NCBI RefSeq assembly: GCF_009617755.1
Contig: NZ_BGZH01000002.1
Span: 496,001 to 560,000 of the forward strand
DNA from: Marinobacter salsuginis
Lineage (GTDB): Bacteria > Pseudomonadota > Gammaproteobacteria > Pseudomonadales > Oleiphilaceae
DNA length: 64,000 nt
Reading direction: 5' to 3'
Shown here: piece after piece, positions 9,150 to 17,189 of the stretch
How positions within the stretch are numbered: the first letter of the stretch is position 1
How the letters are laid out: every line of letters starts with the position of its first letter
Notes under the pieces: generated by a model
The model's database searches: none
Seen by the model: the letters and a program-made list of their open reading frames with translations, nothing else
What the model was told of the DNA's origin: nothing
Translations under genes and position numbers: made by a program

Positions 9150-9433
9150 GACTGCATCAAGTCGCTAAAACGCTGTCATTCAATGGTAGACAGATCACCA
9201 TTGCGCACAAGGATAGTGATCAAACAGACAAATTGCCCATTTTCTGGCCATTTTTTCATGTTCTGCGTCATTAAACGGGCTTTGACTGTCGAAATTCATG
9301 GTCTTTTGTGCGCGGACATTGGATGTTGCATTCGTGGTGTTCTATCTGGTGCATGCGTTCGTATTCACCTGGTGTTACGACACCATATTTCCTGACACGG
9401 ACGCCAAGAAACCCAACGCCACTTAAACAAACT

Positions 9434-9466
9434 TTGACAATCCCGGGGCCGAGAGTCGGATAAGAT
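9434..9466 (+). promoter_or_regulatory. Possible promoter of the 62-residue membrane protein gene
   Basis: A consensus -35 TTGACA (9434-9439) is followed by GGATAAGAT (about 9458-9466), giving a 19-21 nt spacer, longer than ideal. It sits 41 nt before the start codon. Confidence 0.35.
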
Positions 9467-9506
9467 AGAGACTTCGCCCCAATGCGTTTCAAGGCTGTAT
9501 CGCATC

Positions 9507-9695
9507 ATGAAGTCTCGCCATGCACTTACGGTGTTCCTGGCCGTTATACTGGTTCCCATTGCCCTTGGCTTCGCCGGCGCGAGCGTGAAGGCGGCCATCG
9601 TGTCGATCAGCGTTTTCTGGGCTTGCCTGGGGATCTTTTTCTATCCATCCATCAGCGACTTTCTGAAGGCTAAAAGCAGGCAGCGCGACGACTAG
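9507..9695 (+). CDS. Small hydrophobic membrane protein, function unknown
   Basis: A 62-residue protein with two hydrophobic stretches (LTVFLAVILVPIALGFAGA and IVSISVFWACLGIFFYPSI) and a basic tail (KAKSRQRDD), so it is probably a two-helix inner-membrane protein. There is no strong Shine-Dalgarno, but a promoter-like sequence lies upstream. The frame carries typical codon use for the region. I do not recognise the family. Confidence 0.5.
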   Translation: MKSRHALTVFLAVILVPIALGFAGASVKAAIVSISVFWACLGIFFYPSISDFLKAKSRQRDD

Positions 9696-9825
9696 TGTGC
9701 TTCAGGACCACCCCTCACCCCGATTCTTTTCCTTCCAAGCTCCAACGATCCTCTCACAAGAAACTCTGTGGCATACTCACGGGCTGAAACCCATAAAGAA
9801 CAACACACCAGCAAGGACCGTTGAC

Positions 9826-11103
9826 ATGAAACCGGAAACCCTCGCGCTGCACGCAGGCTTCAAAAGCGATCCCACTACTCGGGCGGCGACCACGCCGATT
9901 TACCAGACCACGTCCTACACCTTCGACGACACCCAGCACGGTGCCGATCTGTTCGACCTGAAGGTTCAGGGCAATATCTACACCCGCATCATGAACCCCA
10001 CCAATGCGGTTCTGGAAGAGCGGATGGCGGAGCTGGAAGGCGGCGTTGGAGCCCTGGCCGTAGCTTCTGGCATGGCGGCCATCACCTATGCCCTGCAGAC
10101 TATCTGCAAGGTGGGCAACAACATCGTCAGCACCAGCCAGCTGTACGGCGGCACTTACAACCTGTTTGCCCACTCGCTGCCGAACCAGGGCATTGAGTGC
10201 AAGATGGTCGCCCACGACGATTTCGATGCCGTGGAAAAGGCCATTGATGAAAACACCCGCGCCCTGTTCTGCGAGTCCATCGGTAACCCGGCGGGCAATG
10301 TGGTCGACATCCAGCGCTGGGCCGAGATCGCCCACAAGCACGGTATTCCGCTGATGGTGGACAATACGGTCGCCACCCCCTTCCTGTGCCGCCCGATTGA
10401 GCACGGTGCCGACATCGTTATCCACTCGCTTACCAAGTACATCGGTGGTCACGGCACTACCGTCGCTGGCGTAGTAGTGGATTCCGGCAAGTTTGACTGG
10501 AAAGCCAGCGCCGACAAATTCCCGATGCTGAACGAGCCGGACCCGTCCTACCACGGCGTGGTCTACACCGACGCACTGGGCCCTGCAGCCTTCATCGGCC
10601 GCTGCCGCGTGGTACCGCTGCGTAATACCGGTGCTGCCCTGGCCCCGTTCAATGCGTTCCTGATCATGCAGGGCCTCGAAACCCTGGCGCTGCGCATGGA
10701 ACGTCACTGCGAGAACGCGGAGAAAGTCGCCAATTTCCTGCAGGACCATCCCTCTGTGGAGTGGGTGAATTACGCGACCCTGGCCAACAGCCCCTACAAG
10801 GCAACCTGCGAGAAGATTTGCGGCGGAAAGGCGTCTGGCATCCTGAGCTTCGGCATCAAGGGTGGCCGGGAAGCTGGTGCGAAGTTCATTGATGCCCTGG
10901 AGCTGATCCTGCGTCTGGTGAACATCGGTGACGCCAAGTCCCTGGCCTGCCATCCGGCCACCACCACCCACCGACAGCTGAACCCGGAGGAGTTGAAGAG
11001 CGCCGGTGTGAGCGAGGATCTGGTGCGACTGTCCATCGGCATCGAACATGTCGACGACATCATTGCCGACATCAGTCAGGCCCTGGACAAAGCTCAGGCT
11101 TGA
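9826..11103 (+). CDS. metY: O-acetylhomoserine sulfhydrylase / aminocarboxypropyltransferase
   Basis: The 425-residue PLP enzyme of the Cys/Met-metabolism family starts at ATG 9826 (MKPETLALHAGFKSDPTTRA); an open upstream extension lacks coding character. Diagnostic parts: RAATTPIYQTTSYTFDDTQH, YTRIMNPTNAVLEERMAELE, and the PLP lysine in VIHSLTKYIGGHGT. The roughly 425-residue length and the FDWKASADKFPMLNEPDPSYHG insertion distinguish MetY from shorter MetB/MetC/MetZ enzymes. It makes homocysteine from O-acetylhomoserine and sulfide. AAGGA lies about 8 nt upstream of the start. A strong hairpin follows the stop. Confidence 0.9.
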   Translation: MKPETLALHAGFKSDPTTRAATTPIYQTTSYTFDDTQHGADLFDLKVQGNIYTRIMNPTNAVLEERMAELEGGVGALAVASGMAAITYALQTICKVGNNIVSTSQLYGGTYNLFAHSLPNQGIECKMVAHDDFDAVEKAIDENTRALFCESIGNPAGNVVDIQRWAEIAHKHGIPLMVDNTVATPFLCRPIEHGADIVIHSLTKYIGGHGTTVAGVVVDSGKFDWKASADKFPMLNEPDPSYHGVVYTDALGPAAFIGRCRVVPLRNTGAALAPFNAFLIMQGLETLALRMERHCENAEKVANFLQDHPSVEWVNYATLANSPYKATCEKICGGKASGILSFGIKGGREAGAKFIDALELILRLVNIGDAKSLACHPATTTHRQLNPEELKSAGVSEDLVRLSIGIEHVDDIIADISQALDKAQA

Positions 11104-11113
11104 TAAGGGTCAA

Positions 11114-11139
11114 CCGGGTACGACCAATGTCGTGCCCGG
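11114..11139 (+). terminator. Strong hairpin after metY, possible terminator
   Basis: The 11-bp stem CCGGGTACGAC/GTCGTGCCCGG (one T-G wobble) with a CAAT loop starts 10 nt after the metY stop. No T run follows, so intrinsic termination is uncertain. Confidence 0.4.
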
Positions 11140-11232
11140 CACCCCCGTGATTGCCCCTATCTGTCTTGTAACTCCCCCGCCAGCCCATTACTCTTTAGTG
11201 TTCCCCATGCCCGAATCGAGAGTCCGGTTGCA

Positions 11233-12285
11233 ATGAGCGACAGCGCAAAAACCCGCATTACCAGTGGTTCCAAATTCCGCAACGAACATGGCTTCTCAGC
11301 CATCAAGGATGGCGTCAAGCGGTCGTCGAAGCAGGAAGCCACAACCGCGGAAAAGCGAGAGCCAAAGCCGAAATGGCTCCGGGCACGCATGCCCGGCGGC
11401 GAGCGCTTTGAAGCAGTACGCAAGAACGTCAGTGAGCACAGGCTGAGCACTGTTTGCCAGGAATCCCACTGCCCGAACATCGGGGAATGCTGGACCGCCG
11501 GTACCGCCACCATCATGGTGATGGGCTCAGTCTGTACCCGGGCCTGCAAGTTCTGCGCGGTGGATACCGGCAACCCGAAGGGCTGGCTGGATCCTGAGGA
11601 ACCAGAGAACACGGCCAAGTCCGTAGAGCTCATGGGTCTTCGCTACATTGTGCTTACCTCCGTAGACCGCGACGACCTCGACGATGGTGGCGCTGCCCAC
11701 TACGCCGCCTGTGTCTCGGCCATCAAACAGCGCACGCCGGAAGTCGCCGTTGAAGCACTGACACCGGATTTTGACGCGGTCATGTCGGACGTTGAGAAGG
11801 TGGTGGATTCCGGGCTGGATGTCTTTGCCCAGAACGTGGAAACCGTCAAACGGCTGACCAGCCGGGTCCGGGACCCGCGCGCCGGGTATGAAAAAACCCT
11901 GCGGGTTCTCGAACATGCCAAAAAGCACCGCCCGGATGTGCTCACCAAGACCAGCCTGATGCTGGGCCTGGGTGAAACCGAGGAGGAAATCCTGGAAACC
12001 ATGGACGACCTGCGCGCCATCGGTGTGGATATCCTGACCCTGGGCCAGTACCTGCGCCCCACCCCGAATCACCTGCCGGTGGAACGCTACGTCACTCCGG
12101 AAGAATTCAACCGTTACCGGGAAATCGGCCTGGAGAAGGGCTTCATGGAAGTACCCTCCGGCCCTATGGTCCGCTCCAGCTACCGGGCCGATAAGGTATT
12201 CGATAAAAACAATCTTGGCCTCGCCGTGCCTGAGGTTCCCCAGGCCTCCAATGCCATGCAGATTCCGGTGAAGGCCATCGACTGA
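11233..12285 (+). CDS. lipA: Lipoyl synthase
   Basis: This 350-residue radical-SAM enzyme has both Fe-S motifs: the auxiliary cluster [12 protein letters not shown] (CX4CX5C, about 76-87) and the radical-[11 protein letters not shown] (CX3CX2C, about 102-109). The C-terminal RSSYRA motif supplies the Ser ligand of the auxiliary cluster. It inserts two sulfurs into octanoyl groups on lipoyl domains. Its usual partner lipB is elsewhere in the window (44982-45620, minus strand). An MCP gene starts 9 nt downstream, an unexpected neighbour. Confidence 0.97.
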   Translation: MSDSAKTRITSGSKFRNEHGFSAIKDGVKRSSKQEATTAEKREPKPKWLRARMPGGERFEAVRKNVSEHRLSTVCQESHCPNIGECWTAGTATIMVMGSVCTRACKFCAVDTGNPKGWLDPEEPENTAKSVELMGLRYIVLTSVDRDDLDDGGAAHYAACVSAIKQRTPEVAVEALTPDFDAVMSDVEKVVDSGLDVFAQNVETVKRLTSRVRDPRAGYEKTLRVLEHAKKHRPDVLTKTSLMLGLGETEEEILETMDDLRAIGVDILTLGQYLRPTPNHLPVERYVTPEEFNRYREIGLEKGFMEVPSGPMVRSSYRADKVFDKNNLGLAVPEVPQASNAMQIPVKAID

Positions 12286-12294
12286 GAACGATTC

Positions 12295-13515
12295 ATGCTG
12301 ACACTGCTGCGAAATGCCCGGCTGAAGTACAAATTCTGGTTGCTGAACATTGTCGTTTTTGCAGTTCTCTGTTTGCTGGTTCTTTACGCCATGCAGACCA
12401 TTGCGGGGCAGACCGGCAAGAGTTTCGACCAGGTCTTCGCTGATACAGCGCCCGGCTTTGCGCTGGTGGTTGCGGTACTCATGGTGCTGGAGATGGCCGG
12501 CTCCCAATTGCTGATCTCGTTTATCGAGCGCCACGTGAATCGCCTGAAAAACACCATGGTCGACGTTCAGTCCTCGGGCAATCTGAGCCAGCGGGCAGTG
12601 GTGGACTCCACCGACGAAATCGGCGAAATGGCGAGCGCCTTCAATGCCATGCAGGACCGCACCGTGGCCGTGGTACGCAGCATGAAGGAAGCCATCGATC
12701 GGCTGCATCGCGAAGTTGAAGAACTCACTTCGGCTGCCGAAGCCCGCCGGGATGATCTGGGCCGTCAACAGCAAGGCGCCGACCGGTCCGCGGAGGTCAT
12801 CGAAACCATGCTGCAGAGCTTCACCGGCATTGCCGAACAGGCCGGCATTGCCAAGACCCTCTCCCACGAAGCCAGCGATGCGGCCCGCGACGGCAGCACC
12901 CGCGTTGGCCAGAGCGCCGACAGCATCCGAAAACTCGCTGACGTGGTGCGCAACTCCGCCAGCAGCGTCGAAGCCCTGGCCGAGAACAGCCATGAAATCA
13001 GCCACGCCATCACCGAGATCCGGGGTATTGCCGAACAGACCAATTTGCTGGCCCTGAACGCAGCCATCGAGGCCGCCCGGGCCGGCGAACAGGGCCGGGG
13101 GTTTGCTGTGGTGGCTGATGAAGTACGCAAACTGGCTCAACGGGTTCAGGACTCCACTGATCAGATTCAGGGCACCATCGACCGACTTCTCAATGCCATT
13201 AACACGACTGTAAACCAGATGACGGGCAGCTCCGAGGACGCCACCCGCTGCGTCGAGGAATCCGAAGAAGGCCGCCGTGCCCTGGAAGCCATCAACGAGG
13301 TAGTCAGCCGGATCGATCATACCAACCAGGAAATCGCCAATGTTTCCGCGGAACAGACCGCTGGCACCGACGACGTGCTAGCCAACGTGCAGGGCATTCG
13401 CGAAACCACCCAGAGCATGGTGACCCAGCTCGCCGAGAGCGCGGAAATGAGCCGACGCCTGAAAATGCTGATCGATTCCCTGGAAGAAGCCTCGTCAAAG
13501 GTCACGGTTCACTGA
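12295..13515 (+). CDS. Methyl-accepting chemotaxis protein with almost no periplasmic domain
   Basis: The 406-residue protein has two transmembrane helices close together (about 13-35 and 50-73), leaving only about 15 residues outside. A HAMP-like segment (about 75-125, [20 protein letters not shown] then [13 protein letters not shown]) and an MCP signalling domain follow, with the hairpin tip [42 protein letters not shown] split here as the canonical CheA/CheW contact. The lack of a ligand-binding domain suggests it senses membrane state, redox or cytoplasmic cues, or acts through another protein. It begins 9 nt after lipA and may be cotranscribed. Confidence 0.88.
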   Translation: MLTLLRNARLKYKFWLLNIVVFAVLCLLVLYAMQTIAGQTGKSFDQVFADTAPGFALVVAVLMVLEMAGSQLLISFIERHVNRLKNTMVDVQSSGNLSQRAVVDSTDEIGEMASAFNAMQDRTVAVVRSMKEAIDRLHREVEELTSAAEARRDDLGRQQQGADRSAEVIETMLQSFTGIAEQAGIAKTLSHEASDAARDGSTRVGQSADSIRKLADVVRNSASSVEALAENSHEISHAITEIRGIAEQTNLLALNAAIEAARAGEQGRGFAVVADEVRKLAQRVQDSTDQIQGTIDRLLNAINTTVNQMTGSSEDATRCVEESEEGRRALEAINEVVSRIDHTNQEIANVSAEQTAGTDDVLANVQGIRETTQSMVTQLAESAEMSRRLKMLIDSLEEASSKVTVH

Positions 13516-13563
13516 GGTTTGTGGCACACTCTGCACTCGTTTGAACTGGCAGAGTAGTTGTTC

Positions 13564-16071
13564 ATGAATCGTCTTCGCGCCCTGTATGACCGCCTGGTTT
13601 TTCCACACCCGTTTATCATCCTCTCGGCCTTTGCTGTTTTGCTGGCGCTCGCCGCTATCAAATTCGGCGAGTTCCGGCTGGATGCCTCTGCCGAATCCCT
13701 GGTACTTGAAAACGACCGCTCCCTGGAGCAATACCGTCAGGTAAACCGCCGCTTCACCACCTCGGATGATTTCCTGATCGTCACCTATACCCCCGAGGGT
13801 GAACTGTTCTCGGAAGAGGGCCTCGCCCGGCTGGGCGCGTTGCGAGATGAGCTGCAGAGTTTGGACGCAGTAGGCTCCACCAACAGCATCCTGAATGTGC
13901 CGCTCCTGCATAGCCCGGATCTGACGCTGGACACCGTGGACAGCGAAATCAAGACCCTCGACGAACACGGTGTGGCCCCAGAGACGGCCCGCGAGGCGCT
14001 GCTGAACAACCCGCTCTACCCCAACCTGCTGATCAGTGAAGATGGCCAAACCACGGCGATACAGGTCAACCTGCCCACGCCGGATCGGTATTTCGAGTTG
14101 CTGAGAAAACGCAACGACCTGAGAGACAAGGCCGACGCTGGCGAAGCCTCCGAAGCCGAGCTGGCAGAACTGGAGCATGTAAAGCAGGAGTTCATCGACT
14201 TTACCGAAACCCTCGGTGTGGAACGCGATGCCACCATCCGCACCGTTCGCTCCATACTGGACAAGTACCGGGATGGCGCAGAGATCCACCTGGGCGGCGT
14301 GCCCATGATTGTGGCGGACATGATCCGGTTTATCGAAAACGACCTCTCGACCTTCGGGCTGGGCGTGCTCGCATTTCTGCTACTCACCCTGGCCATTATC
14401 TTCCGGCAATGGCGCTGGGTGCTGGTGCCACTGCTGTGCTGCGGCTTTACGGTCTGGCTGATGATTGGCTTTCTGGGGTGGGCCCAGTGGCCTGTGACGG
14501 TTATCTCCTCCAACTTTATTTCCCTGCTGCTGATCATGACCCTGTCGCTCACCATTCACCTGATCGTGCGCTATCGGGAATTCCAGCACGACGAACCCGA
14601 CGCCAGCCCCAGAGACACTCTGCGCAACACCGTGATGGCGATGATCAAACCCTGCTTCTACATGGCCATCACTACCATTGTCGCCTTCGGGTCCCTTACC
14701 TTCAGCGGCATTCGCCCGGTCATCGACTTTGGCTGGATGATGACCCTGGGGCTGACGGTGGCCTTCCTCATTACCTTCGTCATATTCCCGGCCCTGTTGA
14801 CCCTGCTGCCGCCACCACTGGACAGCCGGGTTACCTCCGATCAGATTCCCTTCACCGATGCCTTTGCGCGGTTTACCGAACACTTCGGCAAGACGGTACT
14901 GGTGGGCTCCGGTGTGATTGCGGTGCTCTGCGTTATGGGGCTGAGCAAGCTGACGGTGGAAAACAGCTTCATCGACTACTTCAAATCCTCCACCGAAATC
15001 CATCAGGGCATGATCACCATCGACAACCGCCTGGGCGGTACTACCCCCCTGGACGTAGTGATTACCGACGACCCTCCACCAGAAGGCGCGAACGGCGGCG
15101 ACCCGTTTGCCAGCGACTGTGATCCGTTTGTGGAGGATTGCGGCGCCGGCGAGGAATACCGGGATACCTGGTACACCTACCAGAAAATGGAGGAACTGGA
15201 AGCCGTTCACGAGTATCTGGACGGATTACCCGAAACCGGCAAGGTACTGTCCATCAACACCACCCTGGAGATCCTCGCCAGAATCAACCAGGGCGAGCCT
15301 CTGGACGCCCTTGAGCTGGCGTTTGTACCGGCGGCCGTGCCGGACGACCTGCAGGACACCCTGCTGACGCCCTACATCTCCGAGGAGCACGACCAGGCGA
15401 GATTCAGCATCCGGATCCTGGAGACCATGCCGGAACTGCGTCGACAGGAGCTGTTGAACCGCATCCACGAACACCTGACCACGGAACTGGGCTACTCGAA
15501 AGACCAGGTGCTCTTTGCCGGCATGACCGTGATGTACAACAACATGCTGCAAAGCCTGTTCGATTCCCAGATCAAAACCATCGGCGTGGTCTTCGCCGCC
15601 ATCATGGCGATGTTCCTGATCCTGTTCCGCTCGCTAAAACTGGCCCTGATCGGCATCGCACCCAACCTGATCGCCGCAGGCTCCGTACTCGGCCTGATGG
15701 GCTGGCTGGGCATCCCCCTGGATATGATGACCATCACCGTGGCCGCGATCACCGTGGGCATCGCCGTGGACGACACCATCCACTACATCCACCGCTTCAA
15801 AACCGAGTTCCGGAAAGACGGCGATTACATCGCCACCATGCATCGCTGCCACCGGAGCATCGGCCAGGCCATGTTCTTCACCTCGCTGACCATCATCTCC
15901 GGGTTCTCGATACTGGTGCTGTCAAACTTCATCCCGACCATCTACTTCGGGTTGTTCACCGGGTTTGCCATGTTCATGGCTCTGGTGGGGGCGCTTACCC
16001 TGCTTCCCCGGCTTATTGTTCTGGTTAAACCCTTTGGCTTGGGTGGGGCTTCTTCGGGCTTGGGCTCCTAG
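13564..16071 (+). CDS. RND/MMPL-family membrane transporter
   Basis: The 835-residue protein has the repeated RND layout: an N-terminal helix (HPFIILSAFAVLLALAAIKF), a periplasmic loop, a block of five helices (about 260-430), a second helix near 455-475, a second loop, and a final five-helix block (about 675-830). Helix motifs typical of the MMPL superfamily (GIAVDDTIHYIHRF and FTSLTIISGFSILVLSNF) are present. It probably exports hydrophobic substrates or lipids and uses the proton gradient; no membrane-fusion or outer-membrane partner is adjacent. The second loop has an unusual acidic, Cys-containing stretch DPFASDCDPFVEDCGAGEEY. Start ATG 13564 is chosen over TTG 13558. Confidence 0.85.
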   Translation: MNRLRALYDRLVFPHPFIILSAFAVLLALAAIKFGEFRLDASAESLVLENDRSLEQYRQVNRRFTTSDDFLIVTYTPEGELFSEEGLARLGALRDELQSLDAVGSTNSILNVPLLHSPDLTLDTVDSEIKTLDEHGVAPETAREALLNNPLYPNLLISEDGQTTAIQVNLPTPDRYFELLRKRNDLRDKADAGEASEAELAELEHVKQEFIDFTETLGVERDATIRTVRSILDKYRDGAEIHLGGVPMIVADMIRFIENDLSTFGLGVLAFLLLTLAIIFRQWRWVLVPLLCCGFTVWLMIGFLGWAQWPVTVISSNFISLLLIMTLSLTIHLIVRYREFQHDEPDASPRDTLRNTVMAMIKPCFYMAITTIVAFGSLTFSGIRPVIDFGWMMTLGLTVAFLITFVIFPALLTLLPPPLDSRVTSDQIPFTDAFARFTEHFGKTVLVGSGVIAVLCVMGLSKLTVENSFIDYFKSSTEIHQGMITIDNRLGGTTPLDVVITDDPPPEGANGGDPFASDCDPFVEDCGAGEEYRDTWYTYQKMEELEAVHEYLDGLPETGKVLSINTTLEILARINQGEPLDALELAFVPAAVPDDLQDTLLTPYISEEHDQARFSIRILETMPELRRQELLNRIHEHLTTELGYSKDQVLFAGMTVMYNNMLQSLFDSQIKTIGVVFAAIMAMFLILFRSLKLALIGIAPNLIAAGSVLGLMGWLGIPLDMMTITVAAITVGIAVDDTIHYIHRFKTEFRKDGDYIATMHRCHRSIGQAMFFTSLTIISGFSILVLSNFIPTIYFGLFTGFAMFMALVGALTLLPRLIVLVKPFGLGGASSGLGS

Positions 16072-16090
16072 CCTTCTGGTTTCAGAGGAG

Positions 16091-16200
16091 GAACAGGGGT
16101 GTTACCCCCTCCCAAAAAACGCTACGAGCACATCCATGTGCGCTTGGCTGTGGCCATCCTTGGCCACAGACATTTTTGGGAGGGGGTAACACCCCTGTTC
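16091..16200 (+). repeat. Palindromic repeat element, copy 1 (110 bp)
   Basis: The element has perfect 28-bp inverted arms: the left arm at 16091-16118 begins GAACAGGGGTGTTACCCCCT and the right arm at 16173-16200 is its exact complement. They enclose a 54-nt core (16119-16172). Inside the core are two hairpins: GCACAT-CC-ATGTGC and CTGTGGCCA-TCCT-TGGCCACAG. As single strand the element would fold into a long outer stem with two internal hairpins. The same core occurs inverted at 16312-16365. It starts 20 nt after the RND gene stop. No transposase is nearby. Confidence 0.9.
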
Positions 16201-16287
16201 TTCAAACAGTTCAGTAATCGCAAACCGAAAAGGGACGCTTAGATTCGAGTCCAAGGTGACTTCCTATAGCTCCGATTTCTGACGCTT

Positions 16288-16389
16288 GGCGGGTGTGGGC
16301 CTTTGCCAGAATGTCGGCGGCCAAGGATGGCCGACGTCAAGCGCACATGGATGTGCTCGTAGCGGTTCTGGCAAAGGCCCACACCCGCC
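16288..16389 (-). repeat. Palindromic repeat element, copy 2 (102 bp, inverted)
   Basis: Perfect 24-bp inverted arms (16288-16311 starting GGCGGGTGTGGGCCTTTGCC, and its complement at 16366-16389) enclose a 54-nt core that reads on the minus strand as the core of copy 1 with 7 substitutions. The 26-nt segment GCTACGAGCACATCC...GTGCGCTTG and the GGCCATCCTTGGCC hairpin are identical. Arms are largely different from copy 1 yet perfectly complementary to each other. It lies 87 bp from copy 1 in opposite orientation. Confidence 0.9.
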
Positions 16390-16421
16390 GAGCCCCACCA
16401 GGACTCGCAGGCCAGGGGCAC

Positions 16422-16454
16422 AAAAAAAGGGCCACACCCAAGGATGCGGCCCTT
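16422..16454 (-). terminator. Terminator of the Spy-like gene
   Basis: Read on the minus strand: AAGGGCC, a 14-nt loop, GGCCCTT, then a T run (7 Ts). It lies 29 nt after the Spy-like stop codon. Confidence 0.85.
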
Positions 16455-16482
16455 CTCCAACAAAGTCAGAGGGAAAGCAGGA

Positions 16483-16947
16483 TCATTGCATGCCCTGACC
16501 TTGCCCCTGCTGCATCTGCTGTTGCATCTGACGACGCTGCTGCATTTGCTGCTGCATCTGCTGCATACGCTTATCCAGCTCGTCACGCTGCTCCTGGGTA
16601 AACACGCTGTCTACCTTCGCCTGCATCAGAGTGGACAGAGCTGCAATCTCGCCGGTCACTTCCCCAAGCTCTTTGGCCTGCTCGCGAATCGCAGCTTCAT
16701 CAAAGTCTGATTTGATCTCACCCTGCATCTGCTGCTGCAGCGCGCGGGCTTCCTGGCGGAGCTCGCCGATTTCGCCCTGCATCTCGTCGATGATGGCGCG
16801 GATTTCGGTCTGCTGCTCTTCGGTCAGCCCTACCATCTGGGCCAGCTGGTCAACCTGATCAGGCTGGCCGCCGGACTGCTGGGCCACGGCCGGGACCGAA
16901 AGGCTCAGGGCAACCAGGGCAGTACCAAACAATTTTGCAAGCTTCAT
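16483..16947 (-). CDS. Spy/CpxP-like periplasmic protein with Gln/Met-rich tail
   Basis: The 154-residue protein has a signal peptide (KLFGTALVALSLSVPAVAQQ). Its mature helical part includes two LTEEQQTEIRAI / FTQEQRDELDKRM segments resembling the LTXXQ motifs of the Spy/CpxP family of periplasmic stress chaperones. The C-terminal 28 residues are almost only Gln, Met and Gly (RMQQMQQQMQQRRQMQQQ then MQQGQGQGMQ). Met-rich tails can bind copper(I) or silver, but that is inference. Start ATG 16947 is preceded by GGAGAG; an open upstream extension is ignored. A terminator follows. Confidence 0.75.
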   Translation of the reverse strand: MKLAKLFGTALVALSLSVPAVAQQSGGQPDQVDQLAQMVGLTEEQQTEIRAIIDEMQGEIGELRQEARALQQQMQGEIKSDFDEAAIREQAKELGEVTGEIAALSTLMQAKVDSVFTQEQRDELDKRMQQMQQQMQQRRQMQQQMQQGQGQGMQ

Positions 16948-17189
16948 AACTCTCTCCATAAACAAGGTGGCCACGATTGAAATACCACCGACATACATTG
17001 GTTTCATCGTTCAGGGACTACACCCTAAAACATACGGATACGGTTTTTCACCCCGATCAGCCCTCTTTTTGTACATACTTCTCAGTCTTCCACGCCAAAA
17101 GCCGCCACACACGGGGATTCAAACAAATGTGAAAGTTTGGTCATTCCCCTTCATAATGGCGCCGTTCAAACCAATCCGGAGCAGATACG

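Larger units (their letters stand above)
9109..9506. other. 398-bp intergenic region between paralogue B and a small membrane protein gene
   Basis: This divergent spacer holds a hairpin (AAGCACG 9122-9128 / CGTGCTT 9140-9146), one copy of a 13-bp direct repeat TTTGACTGCATCA (9147-9159; other copy 8349-8361), and a promoter-like TTGACA at 9434. It is more AT-rich than the flanks. I see no further gene or RNA in it. Confidence 0.6.
16072..16482. other. 411-bp non-coding region between convergent genes
   Basis: This region separates the RND transporter gene from the Spy-like gene. It contains two long palindromic elements (16091-16200 and 16288-16389) and the intrinsic terminator of the Spy-like gene (16422-16454). 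Reading frames through it are short and follow the palindromes; I do not regard them as genes. Confidence 0.8.

Noticed and set aside
11527..13320. 597-codon open frame antisense to lipA and the MCP gene
   Set aside because: Same reason: a shadow of two confident genes with no motif of its own.
16091..16200. Integron attC site or insertion sequence
   Set aside because: No GTTRRRY/RYYYAAC core sites and no transposase or integrase reading frame nearby.
16239..16601. Short reading frames through the palindromic elements
   Set aside because: They follow the inverted repeats in several frames, lack ribosome-binding sites and have low-complexity composition; likely spurious.
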